A stretch of 64,000 bases of DNA from Streptomyces sp. NBC_01689 (GTDB taxonomy: Bacteria; Actinomycetota; Actinomycetes; Streptomycetales; Streptomycetaceae): positions 620,001 through 684,000 of the forward strand of contig NZ_CP109592.1 in NCBI RefSeq assembly GCF_036250675.1, read 5' to 3'. A program made the translations under genes and the position numbers. Of this stretch, positions 52,381 through 61,715 are shown piece after piece; position 1 is the first letter of the stretch; each line of letters starts with the position of its first letter. Below the pieces are notes generated by a model, which worked only from the letters and a program-made list of their open reading frames with translations, searched no databases and was not told the DNA's origin.

Positions 52381-54837
52381 ATGGGCGGAGCCAGCGAGAG
52401 TACGGCGGACGACACCGGGCGAGGAGCCGAGCACCGGGCCGGCACGGCCATGGCGGCGTTGGACGCGCACGGAGTGGTGCGGGCCTGGAGCCGGGAGGCC
52501 GAACTGCTCAGCGGCATCATGACCGCCGACGCCATCGGGCTCTTCGCGGGGCGGCTGCTGGCGGACCCGGAAGTGGCCCTGGGGGCGCCCGCCTTCACGG
52601 ACAGCAGCCGCTGGGGGAGCGGCTGGTCCGGGATCGTCGCGCTCCGCCGCGGCGACGGCACACCGCTGGACGTGTACCTGCGGGTCCGCCCCCTCACGGA
52701 GCGGGACGGAGGAGTGCGCTGGCTGGTCGGCGCGACCGAGATGACGGCGGTCCCGTCGTGGCCGATGAACGGGGCCGGGGTGCAGGCGCTTCTCACCGGG
52801 GCACCGATCGGCATCGCCGTACGCGACACCGACCTGCGGTGCACCTGGGTCAACGACGCCCTCGCGCTGCAGGACGGCATCCCGCGCGAGAAGAGGCTCG
52901 GACGGCGGCTGACGGAGGTGCTGCCGGGACCCGACGCCGAGTCGGTCGAGGCCGTGATGCGGGAGGTCCTGCGGAGCGGGAAGCCGGAGGTCGATCACGA
53001 GTACCGCGCGTGGATGCCGACGAAGCCGCAGCAGGAACACGCCTTCTCCACCTCGTTCTTCCGTCTCGACGACGCCGACGGGCGCACCCTGGGGGTGTGC
53101 GCCATGAGCGTCGACGTGACGGACCGGCAGCGCGCACGCGAGCGCCTGGCCGTGCTCAGCGAGGCCAGTACCCGGATCGGCACCACACTGGAGGTGATGC
53201 GAACCGGGCAGGAGCTCGCCGATCTGGCCGTGGCCCGCATCGCGGACTACGCCACCGTGGACCTGGCGGAGTCGGTCGAGGAGGGCGAGGACTCCCTGGC
53301 CCGGCTCGGCTCGACGAACGGCCGCGTACCCGCGTTCCGCCGGGCGGGGGCGGCCTCGATCCACGAGGGCGTTCCGGAGTCGCTCTGGTCACGCGGCGAG
53401 ACCGTGTCCGTGCCCGTCCCCTCCCCCTTCACGGAGGTCCTCGCCTCGGGCGCGTCGCATCTCGAACCGGTGCTGAACACCTCCCTGGGCACCTGGCTCG
53501 ACCGCGACCAGGAACGGCTGGACAGGATCCGCAGGTACGGCATGCACTCGCTGATGATCGTGCCGATCCACGCGCGCGGTGCGGTGCTCGGCGTCGCGGT
53601 CTTCGTCCGCATGGGCGACTCCGTGCCCTTCGAGGCGGACGACCTGCGCCTGGCCGAGGAACTTGTCGCCCGTGCCGCCCTGTCCCTCGACAACGCCCGC
53701 CGCTACGTGCGCGAGCGCGCCGCCGCGCTCGCCCTCCAGCGCAACCTGCTGCCGGGGAGGCTCGTCGGCGGGGTGGCGGTCGAGGTGGCGTCCCACTACG
53801 TGCCGGCCGACACGCAGCGCGGCGTGGGCGGCGACTGGTTCGACGTCATCCCGCTGTCCGGCGCCCGGGTGGCCCTGGTTGTGGGCGACGTGGTCGGGCA
53901 CGGCATCAACGCCGCGGCGACCATGGGCCGGCTCCGGGCCGCGGTGCACACGCTCGCCAACATGGACCTGTGCCCTGACGACCTGCTGGCCCACCTCGAC
54001 GACACCATCTCCCGCCTGGGCGTGGAGGACAGCGGCCTACCGGAACGCGCCGCCGCGGAATCCGGCGCCACCTGCCTGTACGCCGTCTACGACCCGGCCA
54101 CCCGACGCTGCACGATGGCCCGGGCGGGCCATCCGCCGCCCGTGATCATCTCGCCGGAGGGCGACGTCTCCATCCCCGACCTGCCCGCCGGACTGCCGCT
54201 CGGCGTCGGACCGGCCTCCTTCGAAGCCGTGGACGTCGAACTGCCCGAGGGCTGTGTGGTCGCCTTCTACACCGACGGACTCGTGGAGACCCGGCATCAG
54301 GACATCGACGCGGGGATCCAGCGGCTCGGGGCCGTCCTCGCGCGCCCCGACCGCCCTCTGGACGAACTCTGCGCGGCCGCGTTCGACACCCTGCCGGCCA
54401 GGGCGCTGGAGGACGACGCCACACTGCTCCTCGCGCGGCCCCGTTCCCTCCTGCCGTCGCAGATCGCCACCTGGGACCTGCCGAACGATCCGGTCGTCGT
54501 CGCGCACGCCCGCGCCCTGGCCACGGCACAGTTGACCGGATGGGGACTGGAGGCACTGGTCGCCACCACGGAGCTCATCGTCAGCGAGTTGGTCACCAAC
54601 GCCGTACGCCACGGTGCCGGACCCATCACCCTTCGCCTCATCCGTCACGAGGTGCTGGTGTGCGAGGTGACCGACACCAGTGACTCCGTCCCCCGGCTGC
54701 GCCATGCCCGCCCGACGGACGAGGGCGGGCGCGGCCTCTTCCTCGTCGCGCAACTCGCCAGTCGGCGGGGCACCCGCAACTCCCCCGCGGGCAAGACGGT
54801 CTGGGCCGAACAGGAGATCAACCCGCCCCTCTCCTGA
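52381..54837 (+). CDS. PAS/GAF/PP2C phosphatase with HATPase domain
   Basis: 818 residues: PAS-like domains at about 20-125 and 130-250, GAF at about 270-440, SpoIIE-type PP2C phosphatase at about 470-690 (GVGGDWFDVIPLSG, GDVVGHGINAA, FYTDGLVE carry the metal ligands), and a C-terminal anti-sigma-type HATPase (VSELVTNAVRHG, GGRGLFLV). This architecture is common in Streptomyces; it dephosphorylates anti-sigma antagonists and may also act as the kinase that opposes it. AAGGAGGTG ribosome site. Probably co-transcribed with the TetR gene. Confidence 0.9.
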   Translation: MGGASESTADDTGRGAEHRAGTAMAALDAHGVVRAWSREAELLSGIMTADAIGLFAGRLLADPEVALGAPAFTDSSRWGSGWSGIVALRRGDGTPLDVYLRVRPLTERDGGVRWLVGATEMTAVPSWPMNGAGVQALLTGAPIGIAVRDTDLRCTWVNDALALQDGIPREKRLGRRLTEVLPGPDAESVEAVMREVLRSGKPEVDHEYRAWMPTKPQQEHAFSTSFFRLDDADGRTLGVCAMSVDVTDRQRARERLAVLSEASTRIGTTLEVMRTGQELADLAVARIADYATVDLAESVEEGEDSLARLGSTNGRVPAFRRAGAASIHEGVPESLWSRGETVSVPVPSPFTEVLASGASHLEPVLNTSLGTWLDRDQERLDRIRRYGMHSLMIVPIHARGAVLGVAVFVRMGDSVPFEADDLRLAEELVARAALSLDNARRYVRERAAALALQRNLLPGRLVGGVAVEVASHYVPADTQRGVGGDWFDVIPLSGARVALVVGDVVGHGINAAATMGRLRAAVHTLANMDLCPDDLLAHLDDTISRLGVEDSGLPERAAAESGATCLYAVYDPATRRCTMARAGHPPPVIISPEGDVSIPDLPAGLPLGVGPASFEAVDVELPEGCVVAFYTDGLVETRHQDIDAGIQRLGAVLARPDRPLDELCAAAFDTLPARALEDDATLLLARPRSLLPSQIATWDLPNDPVVVAHARALATAQLTGWGLEALVATTELIVSELVTNAVRHGAGPITLRLIRHEVLVCEVTDTSDSVPRLRHARPTDEGGRGLFLVAQLASRRGTRNSPAGKTVWAEQEINPPLS

Positions 54838-54871
54838 GGGCCGGCCCCGGACCGGCCCAACCGCACCCGCC

Positions 54872-56326
54872 TCAGGCGTAGTTGCGCAGGTCGCGCCACA
54901 TCTCGCCCCAGGGACGACGCTGTCCCGTGCAGACATAGACATGACCGCCCCATTCGACGTTGTGCACACCGTCGGGGTTCAGAAGTGTGGCGGCCACGCG
55001 GACGCGCAGGAAGTTCCGGCGCAGATCGTCCTCGTATCCCGGCATCCGGCCGGGACCCGGCGCGACGGCCACCACCGTCGTGGCGTGCGGGTTGCCGGGG
55101 CCCCACCACCAATCGGTGTTGTGGGAACTCACCGCGGTGGGCAGGCCGGTACCGCGGCCGAGTTCGTTGAGGGCTCCGGCCTCACCGTAGTCCGCGGTGA
55201 AAATCACCGCGTTCGCGCGCTGCCCGGCCGGAAGCCCGGTCCACACCTGTCGTACGGTGCCGACCAGTTGGGGCCAGCCCAGGGACTCCCCCGAATTCGT
55301 GCTGACACCGTACGTCCAGCCCACGTCGGAGGACGGCAGCACCGGCAGCACGATCACGGCGAACACCGCGGTCGAGACGGCCGTGGCGACCATCAGGCCG
55401 CGCGCCCGGTCCGGGCGGGAGTGCAACCAGCCGTCGAGTCCCACCGCCCCCGCCGCCAACAGGCATACGTACAGGCCCGCCAGGTAGTAGACCTGTGCTC
55501 CGGTCGTCACGGCGAACAGCACGAACAGCACGAACAGCACGCCGTACGAGACCACCAGGCACCGCCACAGCGGCCGTCGGGACCGCCACAGGAACCGCAG
55601 ACCCACCGCCCACAGCACCGCCATCGCCAGACAGGACATGCCGAACTGCCCCACGATCCAGGTGACGATGTTCCCCGGGCCACCGTTCTCCCCGTTCAGG
55701 GCCCGTGCCATCGCGAACATCGCCCACCCGTGCCGCGCCTGCCACCACAGATCGGGCAGCACGAGCAGTACGGCGACCCCGGCACCCGCGAGCAGTCGGC
55801 GGTCGGCAGCGGTGCGGCGAGCCGGGCCGAGGAGCACGGCGGCCAGGAGGGTGACCCCGAAAACCGCCGCGAGGTGGTTGAACTCCGCGCCGACACCGAC
55901 CAGCGCTCCCGCGGCGAGCCACCACCGAGTGTCGCCGGTGCGGCCGATCCGTACGACCACGAACGCGATCGACGCCCACGCCAGCACTTCGTAGGACGTG
56001 GTGTTGGCGATGTGCGCGCCACCCAGCAACACGGGCATGGTGGCGGTCGCGACCGCGGCGAGCAGCTGGGCCCGCCGCGCACCTCCGAACTCCCTCGCGG
56101 TCATGCCGCCCACGACCACCGTGCCGGCGGCGGCGAGCGCCGGCCACAGCCGCAGTCCCGCCTCCGAGACCCCGAACAGCGACAGCGAGGCCCGGGCCAG
56201 CAGCGGCGCCAGCGCCGGCTGGTCCACATAACTCGCCTGGAGATGCCGGGCGCAGTCGAGGAAGTACAACTCGTCGATGTGGAAGCCGTAGCGCGGGGAC
56301 AGCGCCATCAGCAGGACCAGGACCAC
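54872..56326 (-). CDS. Polytopic membrane glycosyltransferase (GT39/ArnT-like)
   Basis: 484 residues with many transmembrane helices and the loop motif RYGFHIDELYFLDC near the N-terminus, whose acidic residues are catalytic in GT-C fold enzymes that use polyprenyl-phosphate sugars. The DQPALAPLLAR stretch after it is family-typical. The start is GTG at 56326, leaving an unusually short first helix. An upstream frame continues the typical N-terminus in a different phase, so a frameshift at the start is possible. It may glycosylate a cell-envelope lipid or protein. Confidence 0.75.
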   Translation of the reverse strand: MVLVLLMALSPRYGFHIDELYFLDCARHLQASYVDQPALAPLLARASLSLFGVSEAGLRLWPALAAAGTVVVGGMTAREFGGARRAQLLAAVATATMPVLLGGAHIANTTSYEVLAWASIAFVVVRIGRTGDTRWWLAAGALVGVGAEFNHLAAVFGVTLLAAVLLGPARRTAADRRLLAGAGVAVLLVLPDLWWQARHGWAMFAMARALNGENGGPGNIVTWIVGQFGMSCLAMAVLWAVGLRFLWRSRRPLWRCLVVSYGVLFVLFVLFAVTTGAQVYYLAGLYVCLLAAGAVGLDGWLHSRPDRARGLMVATAVSTAVFAVIVLPVLPSSDVGWTYGVSTNSGESLGWPQLVGTVRQVWTGLPAGQRANAVIFTADYGEAGALNELGRGTGLPTAVSSHNTDWWWGPGNPHATTVVAVAPGPGRMPGYEDDLRRNFLRVRVAATLLNPDGVHNVEWGGHVYVCTGQRRPWGEMWRDLRNYA

Positions 56327-56453
56327 CCCGGGCGGCCCGTCGGGCAGTGGCTGACGGACGGAGTCGGTGGCCCGGTCCCGGGACCGGGGCCGTGCCGGCC
56401 GCCCTCACCGGTGGTCTCTCCTCCTTCCTCCGACCGCCAACGCCCGACCGCCG

Positions 56454-57500
56454 TCAGGCGTTGGCGTAGCCGGGGATCGCCGCCTTGATGCGTTCGAGTT
56501 CGCGTACGTCGGAGATGCCCTGGAGGTCGTGGCGCGGGGTGTAGGGGATCTCCATCCGGCGGGCCTCGTCGTCGGTGAGGTCGAGGTCGAGGGAGGCGAC
56601 GGCCTCGTCGATCTGCCGGATCGTCCGGGCGCCGACGACGGGGGCCGCGACGACAGGGTTGCGGCGCAGCCAGGCGAGGGCGACCTGGGCGCGGGTGACA
56701 CCGTGCGCGTCGGCGACGGCGCCGACCTCGTCGATGATCCGCCGGTCGCCGTCGGAGCCGGTGTAGAGCATGTCCGCGTAGGCGCTGTCGGTCGCGGAGC
56801 GCGCCCCCGTGTTCGCCTCGTCGAAGGCGCGGGCGAGGCGGCCGCGGGCCAGGGGGCTCCAGACCATGGTGGCGATGCCCTCGTCGGCACAGAGCGGGAG
56901 CATTTCGCGCTCCTCCTCGCGGGCGAGGAGGTTGTAGTGGTCCTGCAAGGTGACGAACCGGGTCCAGCCGTGGCGTTCCTGGAGGTGGAGGAGCTTGGCG
57001 AACTGCCAGGCGTGCATGGAGGACGCGCCGAGGTAGCGGGCCTTTCCCGACTTCACCACGTCGTGCAGGGCCTCGAGGGTCTCCTCCAACGGCGTCTCGT
57101 TGTCGAGGCGGTGGATCATGAGGACGTCGACGTGGTCGGTGCCCAGGCGGTGCAGGCTGTGGTCGATCTCGCTCAGGATCGCCTTGCGGGACAGGCCGCC
57201 GCCGTTGGGGCTGCCGGGGCGCATGACGTGGCGGAGCTTCGTGGTGATGACGACGTCGTCGCGGTTCGCGAAGTCCTTGAGGGCGCGCCCGAGGATCTCC
57301 TCGCTGGACCCGTACGAGTAGAGGTTGGCGGTGTCGAAGAAGTTGATGCCCGCTTCGAGGGCGTGCTTGATCAGGGGCCGGCTGGCCTCCTCGTCCAGCG
57401 ACCAGACGGGGTGGCCGCGGTCGGGCTCGCCGTAGGTCATGGCGCCGATGGCGACCGGTGAGACGTCGAGGCCGGTGCGGCCGAGTTTGATGTAACGCAC
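56454..57500 (-). CDS. Aldo/keto reductase
   Basis: 348 residues, an NADPH-dependent (alpha/beta)8-barrel reductase. The catalytic tetrad is Asp56, Tyr61, Lys88 and His130 (FDTANLYSYG, TTK, MIHRLD). GTG start with AGGAG seven bases upstream. It is divergent from a TetR gene; two copies of a palindromic operator lie between them and the nearer covers the -35 region, so the gene is probably repressed until an inducer binds the TetR protein. Confidence 0.9.
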   Translation of the reverse strand: MRYIKLGRTGLDVSPVAIGAMTYGEPDRGHPVWSLDEEASRPLIKHALEAGINFFDTANLYSYGSSEEILGRALKDFANRDDVVITTKLRHVMRPGSPNGGGLSRKAILSEIDHSLHRLGTDHVDVLMIHRLDNETPLEETLEALHDVVKSGKARYLGASSMHAWQFAKLLHLQERHGWTRFVTLQDHYNLLAREEEREMLPLCADEGIATMVWSPLARGRLARAFDEANTGARSATDSAYADMLYTGSDGDRRIIDEVGAVADAHGVTRAQVALAWLRRNPVVAAPVVGARTIRQIDEAVASLDLDLTDDEARRMEIPYTPRHDLQGISDVRELERIKAAIPGYANA

Positions 57501-57530
57501 GGGAGAGCTCCTACAATATGGAAGGAGAGC

Positions 57531-57550
57531 AAGCGGAGAACTCTCCGCTT
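57531..57550. promoter_or_regulatory. TetR operator, AKR side
   Basis: AAGCGGAGA-AC-TCTCCGCTT, perfect 9-bp arms. Shares the AAGCGGA-N6-TCCGCTT core with the operators at 6317-6368. Confidence 0.7.
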
Positions 57551-57564
57551 GACTTCCGCGACGC

Positions 57565-57584
57565 TAGCGGAGAACTCTCCGCTT
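57565..57584. promoter_or_regulatory. TetR operator, TetR side
   Basis: TAGCGGAGA-AC-TCTCCGCTT, one mismatch in the outermost base. It is 34 bp from the first copy, similar to the 32-bp spacing at the 6.3 kb locus. Confidence 0.7.
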
Positions 57585-57620
57585 CGCAATCGGACGACCG
57601 CTCGCCCGCCAGGAGGAACC

Positions 57621-58172
57621 GTGCCCGACGCCTCGCCGCAGCGCTCCGACGCACTGAAGAACCGGGAGGCGATCCTCCAGGTCGCCCACGACGTGCTCGC
57701 CGGCGCCCCGGACGCCTCGCTCAACTCGATCGCCAAGCGCGCGGGCGTCGGCCCCGGCACGCTCTATCGGCACTTCCCCACCCGCGAGGCGCTGATCCTG
57801 GAGGTCTACCGGCGTGATGTCGACCGTCTCGTGGACTCCGTCCCCGACGTCCTCACGGACCACGCACCGCTGGACGCGCTGCGGCACTGGTTCCTCACCC
57901 TCGCCGCCTACGTACGCCTCAAGCACGGCCTCGGAGACGCGCTGAACAGCGCCGCCGCCCAGGAGGTCGTCGACGCGACCTCCGCTTCCGTCACCGCCGC
58001 CGTCGGCCGACTCCTCGACGCGTGCGCACACGCCGGCGCGGTGCGGGCCGGCCTCGACCCCACCGACGTCATCATGCTCATCAGCTGCCTGTGGCGCACT
58101 CCCGACAGCCCCGACGGCGCCGCGCAGGCCAACCGCCTGCTGGAACTGGCGATCGACGGTTTCCGGCCGTAG
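57621..58172 (+). CDS. TetR-family regulator of the aldo/keto reductase
   Basis: 183 residues. HTH at about residues 10-55 (REAILQVAHDVLAGAPDASL, GVGPGTLYRHFPTREALI). The C-terminal domain is of the same class as the TetR at 5685-6269 and the recognition-helix region is very close to it, which fits the shared operator. The GTG start has AGGAGG four to five bases upstream. Confidence 0.88.
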   Translation: MPDASPQRSDALKNREAILQVAHDVLAGAPDASLNSIAKRAGVGPGTLYRHFPTREALILEVYRRDVDRLVDSVPDVLTDHAPLDALRHWFLTLAAYVRLKHGLGDALNSAAAQEVVDATSASVTAAVGRLLDACAHAGAVRAGLDPTDVIMLISCLWRTPDSPDGAAQANRLLELAIDGFRP

Positions 58173-58311
58173 TCCGCCCCCCGCATCACACTCGCCCCCA
58201 CCCCGCGCGGCCGACACCTCCAGGGCTCCAAGACCGCTCCCTACGGGCACGTCGCACCACAGCGCGGCGCCGCACTCCCACGTTCGATTCGCTCGGCACA
58301 CCTCTATCTAC

Positions 58312-58323
58312 TTGACTCGTCAA
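58312..58323. promoter_or_regulatory. Dyad upstream of the MarR gene
   Basis: TTGAC-TC-GTCAA, perfect 5-bp arms, 18-29 bp before the MarR start. Probably an autoregulatory site. An AT-rich CATATACAG lies between it and the start codon. Confidence 0.5.
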
Positions 58324-58340
58324 ACATATACAGTGGCCGC

Positions 58341-58796
58341 ATGCCGCCACCGAACCATCCCCCTCAGCCCCTCCGGGCGAACGAGGAGGCCGTCCTGCGC
58401 GCCCTGGGACGCATGCTGGTCAGTCTGCCCCGGCTGATCGACGCCGACATGGTCCACGACGGACAGCTCCCGTTGTCCGAATACCGGCCGCTGATGTGTC
58501 TGTCCGAGGCGCCGGACCGTCGTATGCGCATGAGTGACCTCGCCGCGGCCTGCACCATCTCCCTGAGTGGCATGACCCGGCTCGTCACGCGGCTGGAGAG
58601 ACGGGGACTGGTCCAACGGGTCCGGTGCGACGAGGACGCGCGCGGGTGCAACGCCGTGCTGACCGACTTCGGACTCGACTGCGTGCGCCAGGCCTGGCCG
58701 ACACATCTCGCCAGCGTGCGCCGGCACATCTTCGACCACCTGGACCATCGCGAGGTGGACGAACTGGGCGCCACGTTGCGGAAGGTCACACCCTAG
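58341..58796 (+). CDS. MarR-family regulator
   Basis: 151 residues. Winged-HTH core: SEYRPLMCLSEAPDRRMRMS, LAAACTISLSGMTRLVTRLE and wing DEDARGCNAVLTDFG. The start at MPPPNH has no ribosome site and lies a few bases after an AT-rich -10-like region, another candidate leaderless gene. No clear target gene is adjacent; the next gene is the convergent TetR. Confidence 0.83.
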   Translation: MPPPNHPPQPLRANEEAVLRALGRMLVSLPRLIDADMVHDGQLPLSEYRPLMCLSEAPDRRMRMSDLAAACTISLSGMTRLVTRLERRGLVQRVRCDEDARGCNAVLTDFGLDCVRQAWPTHLASVRRHIFDHLDHREVDELGATLRKVTP

Positions 58797-59035
58797 CGGG
58801 ATTCCCGCCGCCAGGTCCCGAGGCCAACAGGCCTGTCCGCTCTCCGACGTGACTCAGCCAACCGAATCCTGCGACCCCAGGTCGCGGACGTCTCGCGGAC
58901 GATGAGTAGTACCGCGGGCACCTGCCCCTCACCGGACGCCCCGAAGGGCCGGTGTCGGCGCCGCCGGTGAGGGCGTCCCCCGGCGTCATAGGAAGCAACC
59001 GACCCCGGTGACACCGACGCCCTTTCCGCCTCGCG

Positions 59036-59785
59036 TCACCCCTCACCGCTCCGCCGCACATCGGCCAGGCGGTTGAGCAGTTCCAGGAGCAGCAGTTCCT
59101 CCCCCGGGCTGAGGGGCAGCTCCCCCTCCGCGGCAAGTGCGGCGCGCAGCGCCATGGCCGGGCCCGCCGGACCGGCGCCGGGTGCTCCGCCCCCGGGTTC
59201 GGCTCCGGGCGGCGCGATCATGGCATCGAAGACCACGTCACGGGCCACCCGGGCCAGTTCGGGGTCACGGGTATCCGGTGGCGTGCTGATCATCGTCGTG
59301 ACCACGCCGACGCCCGCCGCGTGCATGAGGGCCGTGGCCCGTTCGACGCTCATGCGCAGGCGGCCCGCCGCCGCGACCCGGGTGAGCATGCGCTGGAGCT
59401 CCACGAGGGCTCTGCGGCCGGCCTGCGAGGGACGGCCGGAGCGTGACGGGCCGAAGACCAGGGCGTAGTAGGCGGGCTGCTCGAGCCCGAACCGGACGTG
59501 CAGATCCCAGGCGAGACGGAGGTCCGCCACCGGGTCGTCGCTCCGCGGCAGCCGGCTCTTGGCCTCGAGATAGGTGTCGAATCCGTGCTCCCCCAGGGCC
59601 TCCAGGAGACCGTCCTTGTCCCCGAAGAGCCTGAAGATCGTCGGCGGGAACACGCCGGCCCGCGCGGCCACCGCGCGCGTGGACAGAGCGTCCAGACCTT
59701 CGCTCTCCAGCACGTCGGCGGCGGCGCGAACGATCTTGTGGTGGAGCGCTCCGGCCGGCCGGCCGTCCTCGGTTTCAGCAGTCAT
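59036..59785 (-). CDS. TetR-family regulator of the divergent GMC oxidoreductase
   Basis: 249 residues. HTH at about residues 17-62 (HKIVRAAADVLESEGLDALS, GVFPPTIFRLFGDKDGLL). The long C-terminal part is clearly paralogous to the TetR at 51621 (DLHVRFGLEQPAYYALVFG, RLRMSVERATALMHAAG). It includes a Pro/Gly-rich insertion (PPGAEPGGGAPGAGPAGPA). It is divergent from a GMC oxidoreductase gene, which is the likely target. The start at MTAETEDG lacks a good ribosome site. Confidence 0.85.
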   Translation of the reverse strand: MTAETEDGRPAGALHHKIVRAAADVLESEGLDALSTRAVAARAGVFPPTIFRLFGDKDGLLEALGEHGFDTYLEAKSRLPRSDDPVADLRLAWDLHVRFGLEQPAYYALVFGPSRSGRPSQAGRRALVELQRMLTRVAAAGRLRMSVERATALMHAAGVGVVTTMISTPPDTRDPELARVARDVVFDAMIAPPGAEPGGGAPGAGPAGPAMALRAALAAEGELPLSPGEELLLLELLNRLADVRRSGEG

Positions 59786-59877
59786 GAATCAACGGTATCA
59801 AGCAGGACGACCCATCGATCCGAACCAGTGTTACGCTCGAACTGCGACCACTGATTCAGACAGGGACGGACCCGCCG

Positions 59878-61389
59878 ATGCCTTCACACTCCGCGTACGA
59901 CTACATACTCGTGGGCGCCGGGACAGCCGGGTGCGTGCTCGCCTCCCGGCTCACACAGGAGGAGAACGTCCGCGTCCTGCTCCTGGAGGCGGGCCCCGCC
60001 GGCCTCCCCACCGCCGTCGGAAACCCTCCGTCCTGGCCGCGGCTCGCCGCCTCGGAGGCCGCCTGGGGCGAGACGACCGTGGCCCAGCGCGCCTCCGGAG
60101 CCCCCGTCGCACTGCCCCGCGGCAAGGGCCTGGGCGGATCGTCCTCGATCAACGCCATGGTGTTCGCGCGCGGCCACCACACCAGTTACGCGGCCTGGAG
60201 CGACCACGGCGCCAAGGGATGGACGTACGACGACCTGCTGCCCTACTTCCGGCGCAGCGAGACCGCGGCCGGCGGCGCCCCGGGCCGTGGCACGAACGGT
60301 CCTCTGTTCGTCGGACCGGCCGAGGAGCCCAACGAGGTCCTGCTCGCCTGCCTGTCCGGCGCGGTCGAAGCCGGCCACCGCCGCGCCTTCGACATCAGCG
60401 GCGGGCTCGAGGAGGGCTTCGCCCCGGTCGATCTCAACATCGTCGCCGGACGACGCCAGAGCGCCGCCGACGCCTATCTCGCACCGGCGGCGAACCGCCC
60501 CAACCTGGACGTCGTCACGGACGCCGTCGTCCACCGTCTCCTCTTCGACGGCACCCGCTGCACCGGAGTCGAGTACGGCACGGCAGGCGCGGTCCATACG
60601 GCGACGACGGCCGGCGAAGTGGTGCTCACCGCGGGGACCATCGGCTCGGCACAGCTGCTGCTGCGCTCCGGCATCGGCCCCGGGGACGACCTCCGACGGG
60701 CCCAGGTCGACGTCTTCCACGAACTCCCCGGTGTGGGACGGAACCTGCACGACCACCCGCGGGCCAACCTCGTCTACCGTGCGCAGCGCAAGGTACCCAC
60801 CGCGCTCAACAACCACGGCGAGATCCTCGGTCTGCTGCGCAGCACACCCGAGTCGGACGGGCCGGACCTGCAGATCATCTTCATCGACATCCCGGTGCCC
60901 AATCCGGTGGCCCCCGTGGACAACGGTTTCACCATCGGGGTCTCCCCCATGCGCCCGGCAAGCCGGGGCACGCTCCGCATCACCTCGGCGGACCCCGCCG
61001 CGCCCCCCGTCATCGACCCCAACTACTTCGCCGAGCAGCAGGACGTCGATGCGGTCGTGTCCGGCATCGCCACCGCCCGCGGGATCGCCTGGTCGTCCGC
61101 ACTCAGCGCATGGGGCATCGAAGAGGTCAGCCCCGGACTCGACGCTGTGGACGCACGGTCGATCGGCGAGCACGCCCGCAGGAACTTCGGCTCGTACTGC
61201 CACCCCGTCGGCACCTGCATGATGGGCGAGGACGAATCGTCCGTCGTCGACTCCGCGTTGCGCGTCCGAGGACTGGACGGCCTGCGGATCGCCGACGCCT
61301 CCGTCATCCCGTCGATCCCCTCGAACAACACCAACGCCACCGTCTACGCGATCGCGGAGAAGGCGGCCGACCTCCTGCGCGGCGCCTGA
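59878..61389 (+). CDS. GMC-family FAD oxidoreductase
   Basis: 503 residues. FAD-binding GAGTAGCVLASRL near residue 13, the second family signature RGKGLGGSSSINAM near residue 81, and the active site YCHPVGTC with catalytic His442 and the NNTNAT asparagine near 483. It oxidises an alcohol or choline-like substrate. No betaine-aldehyde dehydrogenase or transporter lies nearby, so choline is not indicated. Divergent from its TetR regulator. Confidence 0.88.
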   Translation: MPSHSAYDYILVGAGTAGCVLASRLTQEENVRVLLLEAGPAGLPTAVGNPPSWPRLAASEAAWGETTVAQRASGAPVALPRGKGLGGSSSINAMVFARGHHTSYAAWSDHGAKGWTYDDLLPYFRRSETAAGGAPGRGTNGPLFVGPAEEPNEVLLACLSGAVEAGHRRAFDISGGLEEGFAPVDLNIVAGRRQSAADAYLAPAANRPNLDVVTDAVVHRLLFDGTRCTGVEYGTAGAVHTATTAGEVVLTAGTIGSAQLLLRSGIGPGDDLRRAQVDVFHELPGVGRNLHDHPRANLVYRAQRKVPTALNNHGEILGLLRSTPESDGPDLQIIFIDIPVPNPVAPVDNGFTIGVSPMRPASRGTLRITSADPAAPPVIDPNYFAEQQDVDAVVSGIATARGIAWSSALSAWGIEEVSPGLDAVDARSIGEHARRNFGSYCHPVGTCMMGEDESSVVDSALRVRGLDGLRIADASVIPSIPSNNTNATVYAIAEKAADLLRGA

Positions 61390-61715
61390 CGTACACCCCC
61401 GTTCACGGACCGGTTCCGCCGGACCCCCGCGCGCGGTCGTACGCCTCGATGCCGCGGGGATTCGTGAACCTCCGCCGGTCTTCGGTCCGTCACCCGGACG
61501 AGGACTCCCGCCGCCGAGGAATTCACTGGCTGGCCTCGGTCGCGGGTACGGCGGTCGCTCCCGCGCCTTCGCGCGTGCGGGAGCGACCGCCGCTCTGTTC
61601 CTCGTCGGCGACACGGCCGGACGCCGCGCGGGTGTGAACCCGTCCCCGTTGACGAACTCCGCCGGACCCGCCGCCGGACGTTCGGGACCGCCGGGTGCGA
61701 CAGCCCACGCCGCGC
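61390..61715. other. Intergenic region with bidirectional terminator
   Basis: No gene. A strong hairpin (61551-61590) lies between the convergent GMC and deacetylase genes. Nothing else is seen. Confidence 0.5.
61551..61590. terminator. Bidirectional terminator hairpin
   Basis: Perfect 14-bp stem (61551-61564 with 61577-61590), starting GCGGTCGCTCCCGC, with a 12-base loop. Serves the rightward GMC gene and the leftward deacetylase gene. Confidence 0.7.

Noticed and set aside
59574..61637. A second long frame overlapping the GMC gene
   Set aside because: Arg/His/Pro-rich and without domain; the GMC frame has clear FAD and catalytic motifs.
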